32,188 nucleotides of DNA from Nitrospirota bacterium (GCA_003246675.1 QJZQ01000237.1:1-32188), one strand, 5' to 3'. Shown: positions 24,144 to 31,954, counted from the first letter of the stretch. The notes: generated by a model not told the origin, from the sequence alone. Numbers and translations: made by a program.

Positions 24144-26687
24144 TCAGATACCTTTCGTTTCAGGCCCGAGGGGTTTGAACACGACGATCAGCAGGGGCAG
24201 CAGAACAAGGTCGCCTAAAATGGCGAGGATCATCGCCGTGCCTGTCAGCAGGCCGAAGTAGATGGTGGGGATGAAGTTCGAAAGCACCAGAATGGAAAAG
24301 CCGACGGTGATGGTGATGGACGTGTAATACATCGCCCGCCCGATGGTGCCGTGGCAGTGCAGCACCGTTTCCCGGTAGTTCGAAATTTTGGGAAACTCCT
24401 CCTGAAAGCGGTGCACGTAGTGGATGGTGTCGTCCACCGCGATGCCGATGGTGATGGCGGCGATGGTGATGGTCATCATGTCCAGGGGGATGTCGAGCCA
24501 GCCCATGATTCCGAGCACGGACACGGCGGAGAAAATGTTAGGCAGCGTGGCCAGAAGCGCGATGCGGGCGTTGCGGAACAGAATCACGAACATGACAAAA
24601 ATCGCCGCCAGCACCATGCCGAGGGTGAGGATCTGCGAGCGGTACAGGCTGTGCAGCATGTTGTTGTAGAGCACCGCCATGCCGGTGAAATGAATGCGCT
24701 CCGGGGCCACCGCCATTTCGTCGATAAGGTAACGGTTGATCTTCTCGATCAGCTCGCCCCGGTTGAGGGTGGGTTCGGTTTCCTCGATGCGCAGGGTGAG
24801 GCGGATCTGGTTCGCGTCCTTCGATAAATAAGGGTCGAGAAAATTATTCCGAGCCTCCTCGGGCAGCAGCTTGCGGTAGATGGCGAGGTCGTAATCGTCG
24901 GGCACACGGCCTTCGTTGATCTGGCGTACCACCTTGAGGGTGGTGGCGATGGAGAGCACTTTGCCGATTTGCGGCATGGCTTCCAGATGGTCGTGTATTT
25001 TTTCCACCCAGAGCAGCTTGTCCGGGTGGAACCAGTAGTTTTCCTCCACGGGCTCTTTGGACGCGAAGGGGTCCTCTAAAGGGTCCTCCAGAGCCTTTTC
25101 TTCCTCCACTTCCTTGAGGTATTCGAAAAACGCCGGGTCGGCCTCTAAAACGAGGTCCAGAGGCGTTGTCCCGCCGAGCGATTTGTCGATGACACTCATG
25201 CCCTGGTAAATTTCCGTGCTTTCCTTGAAATAGTCGATGAAACGGTTGTCTACCCGGAGGAGGAATATGCCGAACACCGCAAACGCGGTGAAAACGGTAA
25301 AACCGGTGATGATCTTGTTCTGGTGGCTCAGGGCAAAAGAGGCGATGGCCCGGGTGATGCGCCGCGTCACGTCGTGCGCGGTGACCGAGGCCCGGGGCCG
25401 CATCAGCCGGAGCAACGCCGGAAACAGGATGAAGGACAGGGCGAACGCGAGCGCGATGCCGAGCGTCATGATCCAGCCGAAATCGATGACGGGGCGGATG
25501 CCGCTGACCACCAGCGAGGTGAACGCGACGATGGTGGTGATGGAGGTGTAGAAACAGGGCTGGAACATGTGGCGTACGGTGTCCCCCACCAGGGCGGGCG
25601 CTTCGCGAGTGGGGTCCTCGGCATACAACTCGCCGTAGCGGACGATGAGGTGAACCGTCAGCGAGATGGTGATGATAATCAGCATCGAGATGAAATTGGA
25701 GGAGATGACCGTCGCCCGCCAGTCCAGCCAACCCAGGCAGCCGATGACCACCCACACCGCAATGCCGGTGGTGAGGAGCGGCAGCGCCACCCAGCGCGCA
25801 CCGTGGAAAAACAGCCACATCACCAGCACCATGAGGGCGAACACGGCGATGCCGAAGGTGGACAGATCGCTGCGGATGAAGTCGATCATGTCGGTGGCGA
25901 TCATGGGCACGCCACCGAGGAAGATGTCCGCCCGGTCGCGGTATTTTTCGATGATGGCGCGCACTGCGTCCACCTCCCGCTCCTGGGTCGCGAGGACTTC
26001 GGCCAAGTACTGCTTGAACGCGAAAGAAACTTCCGCCAGTTCCTTTTCCTCTGCGGCGGAGAGGTTCTCGCTGCGCCGTTTGTCCCGCAGGTCGTTGCGC
26101 CGCTCCAGCAGCGAATAATATTTTTCGTCGCGCTTGTACAGGGCGAGCAGGGCGGTGGTTTTGCCGTTTGGGCTTGCGAGCAGCTTGCGGTAAATCGGGC
26201 TTTCGGTGAATTCCCGGATCGCCAGGCCCAGGTCCAGGCCGGGGGTTTCCAGGGTGCGGTTGTTGTCGCCGAGATCCGAGAGCTTGATGCGCGGGCTGTT
26301 GAACAACGGCACGTCGAGAATGCTGACCACGGACTTGACGCGTTCCAGCCGGGACAGTTCTTCCTTCAGGCCCTTCAGCCCCTCGATGGAGCGGGGAGAA
26401 AGCAGGCCGTCGAACGGCGTGTAGGTGATGATGAGGAAATCCTCGGTGCCGTACTGTTTGTTGATCTTGCGGTTGTAGGCGAGGTCTTCGTCGTTTTCCA
26501 GGACGAGCGAATCGGCCGAGGCATCGAGCTTGAAATCGGGCACCTTAAACCCCAGGCCCACGGAGATGAGGACGATTGCGGCGATCCAGGCTTTGGGGTG
26601 GCGGAAGATCAGCCGGTCGTAAATCCTGAAGAATCGGGAAGCCAGCGGCATGGCGGGCGGGGGAGGGTTAGAGGTTTCGGGATTCAC
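24144..26687 (-). CDS. RND-superfamily exporter (MMPL / HAE3 type)
   Basis: An 847-residue inner-membrane protein with two repeats, each one transmembrane helix, a large periplasmic domain and a five-helix bundle, the plan of the hydrophobe/amphiphile efflux-3 group. The first repeat begins IFRHPKAWIAAIVLISVGLGFKVPDFKLDASADSLVLENDED. The second starts near LSHQNKIITGFTVFTAFAVFGIFLL and includes the family motif GIAVDDTIHYVHRFQEEF. The second periplasmic domain carries an acidic insertion (EEEKALEDPLEDPFASKEPVEENYW). Substrates in this family are lipids or other hydrophobic compounds; this one is unknown. The start is uncertain: GTG 26687 (MNPETSNPPPP) or ATG 26651 (MPLASRFFRIYD), neither with a clear ribosome-binding site. 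It lies 26 bases downstream of the PCD gene, probably in the same operon. Confidence 0.9.
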   Translation of the reverse strand: MNPETSNPPPPAMPLASRFFRIYDRLIFRHPKAWIAAIVLISVGLGFKVPDFKLDASADSLVLENDEDLAYNRKINKQYGTEDFLIITYTPFDGLLSPRSIEGLKGLKEELSRLERVKSVVSILDVPLFNSPRIKLSDLGDNNRTLETPGLDLGLAIREFTESPIYRKLLASPNGKTTALLALYKRDEKYYSLLERRNDLRDKRRSENLSAAEEKELAEVSFAFKQYLAEVLATQEREVDAVRAIIEKYRDRADIFLGGVPMIATDMIDFIRSDLSTFGIAVFALMVLVMWLFFHGARWVALPLLTTGIAVWVVIGCLGWLDWRATVISSNFISMLIIITISLTVHLIVRYGELYAEDPTREAPALVGDTVRHMFQPCFYTSITTIVAFTSLVVSGIRPVIDFGWIMTLGIALAFALSFILFPALLRLMRPRASVTAHDVTRRITRAIASFALSHQNKIITGFTVFTAFAVFGIFLLRVDNRFIDYFKESTEIYQGMSVIDKSLGGTTPLDLVLEADPAFFEYLKEVEEEKALEDPLEDPFASKEPVEENYWFHPDKLLWVEKIHDHLEAMPQIGKVLSIATTLKVVRQINEGRVPDDYDLAIYRKLLPEEARNNFLDPYLSKDANQIRLTLRIEETEPTLNRGELIEKINRYLIDEMAVAPERIHFTGMAVLYNNMLHSLYRSQILTLGMVLAAIFVMFVILFRNARIALLATLPNIFSAVSVLGIMGWLDIPLDMMTITIAAITIGIAVDDTIHYVHRFQEEFPKISNYRETVLHCHGTIGRAMYYTSITITVGFSILVLSNFIPTIYFGLLTGTAMILAILGDLVLLPLLIVVFKPLGPETKGI

Positions 26688-26691
26688 CGTG

Positions 26692-26706
26692 CGGGAATTA
26701 TTCCCG
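26692..26706. promoter_or_regulatory. 15-bp perfect palindrome before the RND exporter
   Basis: CGGGAAT-T-ATTCCCG fills most of the 26-base gap between the PCD stop and the exporter GTG. It could be an operator or a small mRNA hairpin that affects the exporter's initiation region. It has no T-run, so it is not a terminator. Confidence 0.4.
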
Positions 26707-26713
26707 TGGTGCT

Positions 26714-27019
26714 TCAGAACAGGGTGTCCACCTTGCCGGCCATTTGCACGTCGGCGAGGGTGACGCCGCTTGCGCTGTGGGTCCAGTAACGCACCGTGAT
26801 GCGTTTGTAGTGGATGAAAATGTCGGGATGATGGTTATTCTCCTCGGCCAGCTCGGCCACCCGGCGGACAAACTCGATTCCCTCCATGTATTTCGCCGCG
26901 TGCTTGACCCGCTCGATGTAGGAAATGCCCTTTTCGTTTTTACCGGTTTTCCATTCCGGTGCGCTGGCCGCCAGCTTTTCCGCCAGCTCCTGCTCGGTCA
27001 GGGATTTTTTTTCTACCAT
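26714..27019 (-). CDS. phhB: Pterin-4a-carbinolamine dehydratase (PCD/PhhB)
   Basis: PCD dehydrates 4a-hydroxytetrahydrobiopterin after aromatic amino acid hydroxylation; standalone bacterial members may act on other pterins or molybdopterin intermediates. The 101-residue protein has the diagnostic NNHHPDIFIHYKRITVRYWTHSASGVTLADV segment containing the catalytic histidines. AAGGA lies 4 bases before the ATG. No phenylalanine hydroxylase is in the window, so the physiological reaction is not evident. It lies between the glutaredoxin-like gene (73-base gap) and the RND exporter. Confidence 0.93.
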   Translation of the reverse strand: MVEKKSLTEQELAEKLAASAPEWKTGKNEKGISYIERVKHAAKYMEGIEFVRRVAELAEENNHHPDIFIHYKRITVRYWTHSASGVTLADVQMAGKVDTLF

Positions 27020-27092
27020 CGATCCTTTCCTTCCTGTGCGGTCGTTGCGGGTGAATCACGGCCCCTCATTATACCCGGAAAAATTCTCCGCG

Positions 27093-27359
27093 TCAGGGGG
27101 TGTCTTCCATCAGTTTGTCGAGGTTCTTGCGCAGGGTGATTTCGTGCACCTTGTAGATAAAGCGATCCTCGCCGTTGATTCTCAGCACCGGGATTTTTTC
27201 TTTATAGGTGGCGAAGAGCTGCGCGTCGGTTTCGATATCCGTGGTGCTCAGGCGCACGCCGGGGTAATCCGGCAAAACTTTATCCAGGGTGGCCTTGGCG
27301 ATATCGCACAGCGAACAATCGTTCTTGGTGAGCAATTCGAGGGAGACGGCCGGGCGCAT
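27093..27359 (-). CDS. Glutaredoxin-like protein (DUF836 type)
   Basis: An 88-residue thioredoxin-fold protein. The N-terminus LELLTKNDCSLCDIAKATLDKV carries a CxxC (C15, C18) at the start of helix 1, and KIPVLRINGEDRFIYKVHEITLRKNLDKLM provides the cis-proline and the last strand and helix. This matches the short glutaredoxin-like DUF836 group. It is cytoplasmic: no signal or membrane segment. It starts 16 bases after the cytochrome b stop, so it is part of the same transcript. The partner is unknown; context suggests a cytoplasmic thiol step linked to the membrane redox proteins upstream. Confidence 0.85.
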   Translation of the reverse strand: MRPAVSLELLTKNDCSLCDIAKATLDKVLPDYPGVRLSTTDIETDAQLFATYKEKIPVLRINGEDRFIYKVHEITLRKNLDKLMEDTP

Positions 27360-27375
27360 GGGGAGAGAACCGGGG

Positions 27376-28389
27376 TCACATGGAATGCGTCATGGTGGTC
27401 ACCTTGCCCCAGATGATGAGGCCGCCCATCAGCAGAAGGGTCAACGCCAGCACTGCCACCGCCACGGGGCGGTCGCGCCAGTGCCGCTTATCGCTGCGGT
27501 CGACGAAGGGGACGAGAACCAGACCCAGAACGAGGATGAGCGGAGCCACGATCAGCGAAGGCACCCACAGGTTTTCCAGGGCGTAGATCCAGACGAACTG
27601 CCACGGCGGTTTGGTGACTTCCAGCCCGTACACCGGCGGCTGGCCGAGCGGCGGCGCGATGAGCAGGGCGAGAAGGCAGATCAGCGTGACGACGCCGGCC
27701 CCGGCCTTCTGCAAATACATCAGATGATCGGTGAAGCGGATCGGCTTTTCGCCCGATGCACTTTGCGGCAGGGGCGATAACTTGTGGTGGCGGATGTAAA
27801 ACAGGTGCAGCCCGAGCACGGGCAAGGTGACAATGGGAAGCAGGGAAATATGCCACATGTAGACGCGGCTCATCATCGGCACGCCCTGGGCGAAGCGCTC
27901 GGTGAGGGGCAGCCCCAGGAGGCCCAGTTTTTCACCCACCCAGGTGAAATGCGCCAGCGCCTCGTAGGCTTCCTGGTCCCATTTGATGACGGTGCCGGTG
28001 AACAGAAAACCGATCATCAGGAGCAGCAGGGCAACGCCCACCAGCCAGTTGACCTCGCGCGGTTTTTTGTAGGACGCGGTCCAGAAGACGCGCACCATAT
28101 GCAGGAGCAGCGTCACCGTCAGCACCTCGGCGGCCCAGAAATGAACGCCGCGCAGGTACCATCCCAGAAACACCTGGTCGTTCAGGTAATGCAGGCTCTG
28201 GTTGGCGCGCTCCGGGTCGGGGATGAAGAACTGGGCGAGCAGCATGCCGGTGAGCACCAGCACGGTCAGCGAGGCGAGCGTCATGCCGCCGAGGGAATAG
28301 GGGACGGTGTTGGCGTGCCCGCCGATCTCGTAATCGAGCTCGCCGGTTCCCAGGCGCTCCTTCAGGATCTCTGAGAATTTACCCGCCAT
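27376..28389 (-). CDS. Di-heme cytochrome b (bc/b6f family, fused N and C parts)
   Basis: An integral membrane quinol-interacting cytochrome b of 337 residues with about 7-8 helices. The four heme-b ligands are present: H83 and H97 (H-x13-H) in the second helix, and H180 and H195 (H-x14-H) in the fourth; the 14-residue second spacing is the b6f type. The subunit-IV-like part carries [17 protein letters not shown] where canonical complexes have PEWYF, so the catalytic Glu of the Qo site is replaced. The length is shorter than a full bc1 cytochrome b. GGGAG precedes the ATG. No Rieske protein or cytochrome c1/f gene is next to it. Upstream are the His/Met-rich protein and the TlpA-like thioredoxin. 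Confidence 0.9.
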   Translation of the reverse strand: MAGKFSEILKERLGTGELDYEIGGHANTVPYSLGGMTLASLTVLVLTGMLLAQFFIPDPERANQSLHYLNDQVFLGWYLRGVHFWAAEVLTVTLLLHMVRVFWTASYKKPREVNWLVGVALLLLMIGFLFTGTVIKWDQEAYEALAHFTWVGEKLGLLGLPLTERFAQGVPMMSRVYMWHISLLPIVTLPVLGLHLFYIRHHKLSPLPQSASGEKPIRFTDHLMYLQKAGAGVVTLICLLALLIAPPLGQPPVYGLEVTKPPWQFVWIYALENLWVPSLIVAPLILVLGLVLVPFVDRSDKRHWRDRPVAVAVLALTLLLMGGLIIWGKVTTMTHSM

Positions 28390-28410
28390 GGCATCTCCCT
28401 TTCTGGAGAA

Positions 28411-28818
28411 TCACCCGCGTCTGAGGGCCAGGGCTCCGAACAGCAGGCCCGAGACCGCCGTTATCGCGATGGCCCAGGGATAACCGTTTTTCGATGAAGG
28501 TACAACCGTGTGCCGAGCCGGTTCGACCTCGGGCATGTCATGCCCCATATCGTGGTCGCCCATTTCATGCCCGCCCATATCGTGCCCCATGCCTTCTTCC
28601 ATTCCGCTGCCCAGCGCGTCGCTGCGCGCAAAGGGCGAAAGCAGATCGTCGCCTTCCAGAGGTTTTTCCTCGGGCGTGGGTTCGAGGGCGTAGGGCGAAG
28701 GGGCGGAGGGGGCCTCGGCCGGTTTTTTATGCGCATCGCCATGCGCCGCCGCGTGGCCGGCCCAACCGATCAGGCCGATAAGAACGAACGCGGAGAAAAG
28801 GAGCGGCGGGCGGGGCAT
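28411..28818 (-). CDS. His/Met/Asp-rich membrane-anchored protein, unknown
   Basis: A 135-residue protein, likely exported. A Sec signal (MPRPPLLFSAFVLIGLIGWAGHAAA) is followed by HGDAHKKPAEAPSAPSPYALEPTPEEKPLEG and a metal-binding-looking stretch, GMEEGMGHDMGGHEMGDHDMGHDM. A single C-terminal helix (YPWAIAITAVSGLLFGALALRRG) would anchor it with the rich stretch outside the cytoplasm. The H/M/D repeats resemble those of copper-handling proteins, but no established family is recognised. The ORF track starts at 28863; I place the start at ATG 28818, which puts the signal peptide at the N-terminus and overlaps only slightly with the region past the TlpA stop. It ends 21 bases before the cytochrome b ATG. 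Confidence 0.75.
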   Translation of the reverse strand: MPRPPLLFSAFVLIGLIGWAGHAAAHGDAHKKPAEAPSAPSPYALEPTPEEKPLEGDDLLSPFARSDALGSGMEEGMGHDMGGHEMGDHDMGHDMPEVEPARHTVVPSSKNGYPWAIAITAVSGLLFGALALRRG

Positions 28819-28819
28819 A

Positions 28820-29398
28820 TCAGGACCCCAGCACCAACTGCGCGAAGGCCGCCATGTTTTCATCGTTGTCCCACTGGCGCGGGCCGATGGCCTTGTGGAC
28901 GATGATGCCCTCGCGGTTGACGATGAAGGTTTCCGGCACGCCGGTGGTTTTATAATCCTTTTTCGCTACCGTGCTCTCCGGATCGAGGAGGACGGGGAAG
29001 GTCAGCCCGTATTTTTTCATGAACGGTTCAATCAGGGACTGATCCTTATCGATGCTGATGGTGAGCATCTCGAAGCCGTCGTCCTTGAAGCGCTGATAAA
29101 GTTTTTCCATCGACGGCATTTCCACTTCGCAGGTGCCGCACCAGGTCGCCCAGAAATTGATGAACACCACCTTGCCCCGGTAATCCTTCAGGCTCACCTT
29201 GCCGCCGGCCAGCGTGGGCAACTCGAAACTGGGTGCGAGAAAAGCCTCGGCGGGGTATTCCGTTTCGAAGGGCTGGAGCTCCACCTTGTTCATGGAGATA
29301 ATGAAGATCGAGAGCAGGGCGGTCACCAGCAGCGCGTAGGGAATGAAGATGCTGACCGGTTTGGTGTCGAGAGTGTTTTCTACCGTTTGTGTCGTCAT
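28820..29398 (-). CDS. TlpA/ResA-like membrane-anchored thioredoxin
   Basis: A periplasm-facing thiol-disulfide oxidoreductase of 192 residues. One N-terminal anchor helix (about residues 17-36, SIFIPYALLVTALLSIFIISM) is followed by a TlpA-like domain: APSFELPTLAGGKVSLKDYRGKVVFINFWATWCGTCEVEMPSM with the active-site C87-GT-C90, and the cis-proline loop TTGVPETFIV. Such proteins reduce cysteines of apocytochrome c or metal-delivery proteins. It is coupled by an ATGA overlap to the FCYCHC protein upstream, which is rich in cysteine and a natural candidate substrate. The CGTC active site is unusual next to the common CPPC or CEPC. Confidence 0.92.
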   Translation of the reverse strand: MTTQTVENTLDTKPVSIFIPYALLVTALLSIFIISMNKVELQPFETEYPAEAFLAPSFELPTLAGGKVSLKDYRGKVVFINFWATWCGTCEVEMPSMEKLYQRFKDDGFEMLTISIDKDQSLIEPFMKKYGLTFPVLLDPESTVAKKDYKTTGVPETFIVNREGIIVHKAIGPRQWDNDENMAAFAQLVLGS

Positions 29399-29853
29399 AA
29401 GGGGGAAGATTTTCTGTAAGGTCGGTAAAACTTCCGGTCGACGGCCACCACGATTTCGTCGATGGTCTTGCCCTGCTTGTAAAGCTCGTGCGCATACAGG
29501 GCCTCGTTGATGCAGGTTTCACACTTGGAGCCGTGGCGGCTGGTGAAACAGGTCAGCAGGTTCTTGTGCCCTTTTTCCTTCTTGCAATGGCAATAGCAGA
29601 ACTGGGCGTCTAGCACTTTGGGGATCTCGGCGGCCACGCGGTACGCCTCCGCCACCTTGCCGGTGAACAACGCCGGCGACAACACCGGCCGCTTCTCGAT
29701 GAGCTGGCCCGTCGCCGGGGCGACAGGCACCACCGGGGGCTTGGTGGCCACGTACACGCCGGAAAGCGCTATGGCGATCACCACAACGAAACCCGCCAGA
29801 ATACGGCTGGAACTCTTTTTCGTTTTGTTGCCGCCGCCTTTATTCTTACCCAT
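29395..29853 (-). CDS. FCYCHC-motif membrane-anchored protein (PCYCGC-like family)
   Basis: A 152-residue protein with a basic N-terminus (MGKNKGGGNKTKKSSSR), one anchor helix (about 19-36) and an extracytoplasmic domain. Its cysteine pattern is C86-x-C88-x-C90, C102, C111-xx-C114 (FCYCHCKKEKGHKNLLTCFTSRHGSKCETCINEA). This closely resembles the uncharacterised PCYCGC-motif family, with the motif altered to FCYCHC. The closely spaced Cys/His residues suggest metal (copper or iron) or redox chemistry; this is inference. It is the first gene after the strong TTGAAA/TATAAT promoter and overlaps the thioredoxin gene by four bases (ATGA). Confidence 0.82.
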   Translation of the reverse strand: MGKNKGGGNKTKKSSSRILAGFVVVIAIALSGVYVATKPPVVPVAPATGQLIEKRPVLSPALFTGKVAEAYRVAAEIPKVLDAQFCYCHCKKEKGHKNLLTCFTSRHGSKCETCINEALYAHELYKQGKTIDEIVVAVDRKFYRPYRKSSPL

Positions 29854-29904
29854 AGAATTTCTTTTCCAAATGCCTTGTTAAATGTCGGGATGTCTTTGTT
29901 AACG

Positions 29905-29933
29905 ATTATAGGGACTGGATCAACAGGTTTCAA
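29905..29933 (-). promoter_or_regulatory. Near-consensus promoter of the cytochrome b operon
   Basis: On the minus strand TTGAAA and a perfect TATAAT are separated by exactly 17 bases, the best sigma-70 promoter in the window. Predicted initiation is near 29898, about 45 bases before the ATG of the FCYCHC gene. Confidence 0.75.
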
Positions 29934-30032
29934 GGGTTTAAAAAGTCACCCGCAGAGGCTGACGAGAGGCCCGCAGGGTAACATTTTTGCGGAGGGCGGC
30001 GCCGGGAAATTTCAACGAGTTCCGGGAAATCT

Positions 30033-30710
30033 CTAGCGGATGACGAGGTACCAGCGGCTGAGGATTTTCGGCGAAAAACCCAGCAGGAACAGCGCCGCGA
30101 TGGCGATGTTGCGGGCCGTGGTGAAGAAGACGCCCTCGGCGCGCCAGCGGCGTGCGGAGGTGAGAGTTTTTTCGCGCAGCAGGACCACGGGGCCGTGGTT
30201 TTTCAGGCGGCGGAAAAAATCCAGATCTTCGCAGATAGGGAGAGGGGAAAACCCGCCGAGTTCGCGGAACGCCCCCGCGCGCACGAAAATGGCCTGATCG
30301 CCGTACACCAGATGCAGATAGCGCGAACGAAGCGTGGCGAGTAGGGAAATCATCTTAAGCGACCAAAGGTCGGATTCGATGGCGAGGGAAAACGCGCCGC
30401 CCACCCGCTCGCCCCGGTTCATGGCCTGGAGCATCCTGGCGAAACACTTTTCGCTCACCCGGCTGTCCGCATGCAGGAAGAGCAGCAGATCGCCGGTGGC
30501 CGCGCGCGCTCCCGCGTTCATCTGCATCGCACGACCGGGAGGAGAAACCACCACCCGGCAGCCCGCGCGGCGGGCGATGTCCTGAGTGCCGTCGTCGCTG
30601 CCGCCATCGGCGACGATCACCTCGTGCGGCCGGTGGCAATGCACCGCCTCCAGACTCGCAGGCAGCGCCTGGGCCTCGTTCAACGTGGGAATGACGACGG
30701 ATACTTTCAA
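30033..30710 (-). CDS. Family 2 glycosyltransferase (rSAM/selenodomain-associated type)
   Basis: A GT-A-fold transferase of 225 residues. It begins KVSVVIPTLNEAQALPASLEAV, with VADGGSDDGTQDIARRAG (nucleotide site), GRAMQMNAGARAATGDLLLFLHADSRV (metal-binding DxD-like HAD), GGAFSL and YGDQAIFVRAGAFRELGGFSPLPICEDLDFFRRLK. This pattern fits the transferase-2 group often associated with a radical-SAM/selenodomain cassette (TIGR04283). A C-terminal hydrophobic helix (FTTARNIAIAALFLLGFSPKIL) may tether it to the membrane. The listed ATG at 30743 has no ribosome-binding site; a TTG at 30710 has AAGGA 7 bases upstream and gives the usual family N-terminus, so I prefer it. The substrate is unknown and no partner gene is adjacent. 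Confidence 0.85.
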   Translation of the reverse strand: MKVSVVIPTLNEAQALPASLEAVHCHRPHEVIVADGGSDDGTQDIARRAGCRVVVSPPGRAMQMNAGARAATGDLLLFLHADSRVSEKCFARMLQAMNRGERVGGAFSLAIESDLWSLKMISLLATLRSRYLHLVYGDQAIFVRAGAFRELGGFSPLPICEDLDFFRRLKNHGPVVLLREKTLTSARRWRAEGVFFTTARNIAIAALFLLGFSPKILSRWYLVIR

Positions 30711-30901
30711 CAAGGCGTCCTTTTTAGACAGAGCCCGCCGCATTACTTAAGAGCGGCGTGTCTATGGGTCGTAGCTAAAAGCAATACCTGACAGGGCCAA
30801 CTTTAAGCCGGGCAGGCGGCCCTGGGCGGCGTCAGTTAACCATAATTCCGCGGGCATTGCAATTTGCACCCGATGGAGAGCGGGGAGGCAGCTGCATTGA
30901 A

Positions 30902-31010
30902 CTCCCCTCTTTGCCAAGGAGGGGTTGGGGGAGGTGGTTTTAAGGTTTGTGCGACATTCAGGAAAGGACTTATAACCCCTTCCAGCCTCCCCTTGTGAAG
31001 GGGAGGTATA
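30902..31010. repeat. Paired inverted hairpins, REPIN-like repeat
   Basis: Two related hairpins face each other. The first is CCCCTC...GAGGGG (30904-30924), followed by TTGGGGGAGGTGGTT. The second is CCTCCCCTT-gtg-AAGGGGAGG (30986-31006), preceded by AACCCCTTCCAG. The second unit read in reverse complement resembles the first, so the whole is an inverted pair with a spacer of about 35 bases. It lies in the 450-base gap between the glycosyltransferase and bpt; the rest of that gap holds only the bpt promoter and no supported ORF. Confidence 0.6.
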
Positions 31011-31058
31011 TTTTACTCCCCTCGATTTACGTGTCCAAGTCGTTGTTTTTGATGTTGG

Positions 31059-31086
31059 TTGGGCGGGTTGGCGTTTGTGTTATAAT
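31059..31086 (+). promoter_or_regulatory. Extended -10 promoter of bpt
   Basis: TGTTATAAT at 31078-31086 is an extended -10 with TTGGGC 16 bases upstream of the hexamer. The predicted leader to the bpt ATG is about 70 bases. Confidence 0.6.
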
Positions 31087-31162
31087 GCTTTTTTAATTTT
31101 CATGACTCCATTTTGCCGGGGCGGTGTGCTTCGGCCAGGATAACTCCCTGCGGTAAAGGGCC

Positions 31163-31945
31163 ATGCTGGCGCATTTCATCGATTCCAAGCCTTTTCAGTG
31201 CGGTTATTTCGGGGACCGCCGGTCGTTGTTCGAGGAATACCTCCTGGAGGATATCTCGGAGGTTGAATTCGAGTACCTGCTGGCGCACGGCATGCGGCAT
31301 TTCGGCGATTATTTTTTCCGGCCGCGCTGTCAGAATTGTCATCAGTGCATTCCCATTCGCGTCCGCACGGATGAGTTCCGCATGAATCGCAGCCAGCGGC
31401 GGGCGCTTGCGAGGTGCCGGGAGATCGAAACGCGCATCGGCACGCCCCGGTTCAGCCGCGAGAAGTTCCGCATGTACCTGGAGCATAAAAACCGGTTTCA
31501 TCCGTTGCAGGACGATGTGGAAGACGAACAGAATTTCCGCTTGTCGTTCTACGTGAACACGCAATACGGCATCGAGTTCGAATACTACCGTGAGGGGTGC
31601 CTGGTGGGCGTGGCGCTGGGGGATTACACGGATAAGACTTTCTCGGCGATTTACACGTTTTATTCCGCCGCCGCCGAGGAGGTGAGCCTCGGCACCTTCA
31701 GCGTTCTCAAGCAGCTGGAGTTTTCACGCCTGAAGGGGATTCGCCATTTCTACCTCGGCTACTACATCGCGGGCAACGCATCGCTCAATTACAAGTCCAA
31801 CTTCCGCCCGAGCGAGGTCTATATGGATGGGCAGTGGCGGCCGTTTCGCAACGCGGCGGGGGATTTCCTCATTCCGAGCGAAAGACTGGCGTGGAAGAAC
31901 TCGGAATCGCTGGTCAAGGCCAGCAAATCCAACCTGACCGCCTGA
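31163..31945 (+). CDS. bpt: Aspartate/glutamate leucyltransferase (Bpt/Ate family)
   Basis: Transfers an amino acid (leucine in bacterial Bpt) from aminoacyl-tRNA to proteins with N-terminal Asp or Glu, creating an N-degron for ClpS-ClpAP. The N-terminal cysteine region is CGYFGDRRS...YLLAHGMRHFGDYFFRPRCQNCHQCIPIRV (C56, C59, C62 and C13). The C-terminal GNAT-like half has GVALGDYTDKTFSAIYTFYSAAAEEVSLGTFSVLKQLEFSRLKGIRHFYLGYYIAGNASLNYKSNFRPSEV. The length of 260 residues fits bacterial members. AAAGGG lies just before the ATG. I choose Bpt by family habit; leucyl versus arginyl specificity cannot be read directly. clpS is not in the window. Confidence 0.93.
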   Translation: MLAHFIDSKPFQCGYFGDRRSLFEEYLLEDISEVEFEYLLAHGMRHFGDYFFRPRCQNCHQCIPIRVRTDEFRMNRSQRRALARCREIETRIGTPRFSREKFRMYLEHKNRFHPLQDDVEDEQNFRLSFYVNTQYGIEFEYYREGCLVGVALGDYTDKTFSAIYTFYSAAAEEVSLGTFSVLKQLEFSRLKGIRHFYLGYYIAGNASLNYKSNFRPSEVYMDGQWRPFRNAAGDFLIPSERLAWKNSESLVKASKSNLTA

Positions 31946-31954
31946 GGGCGGGCG

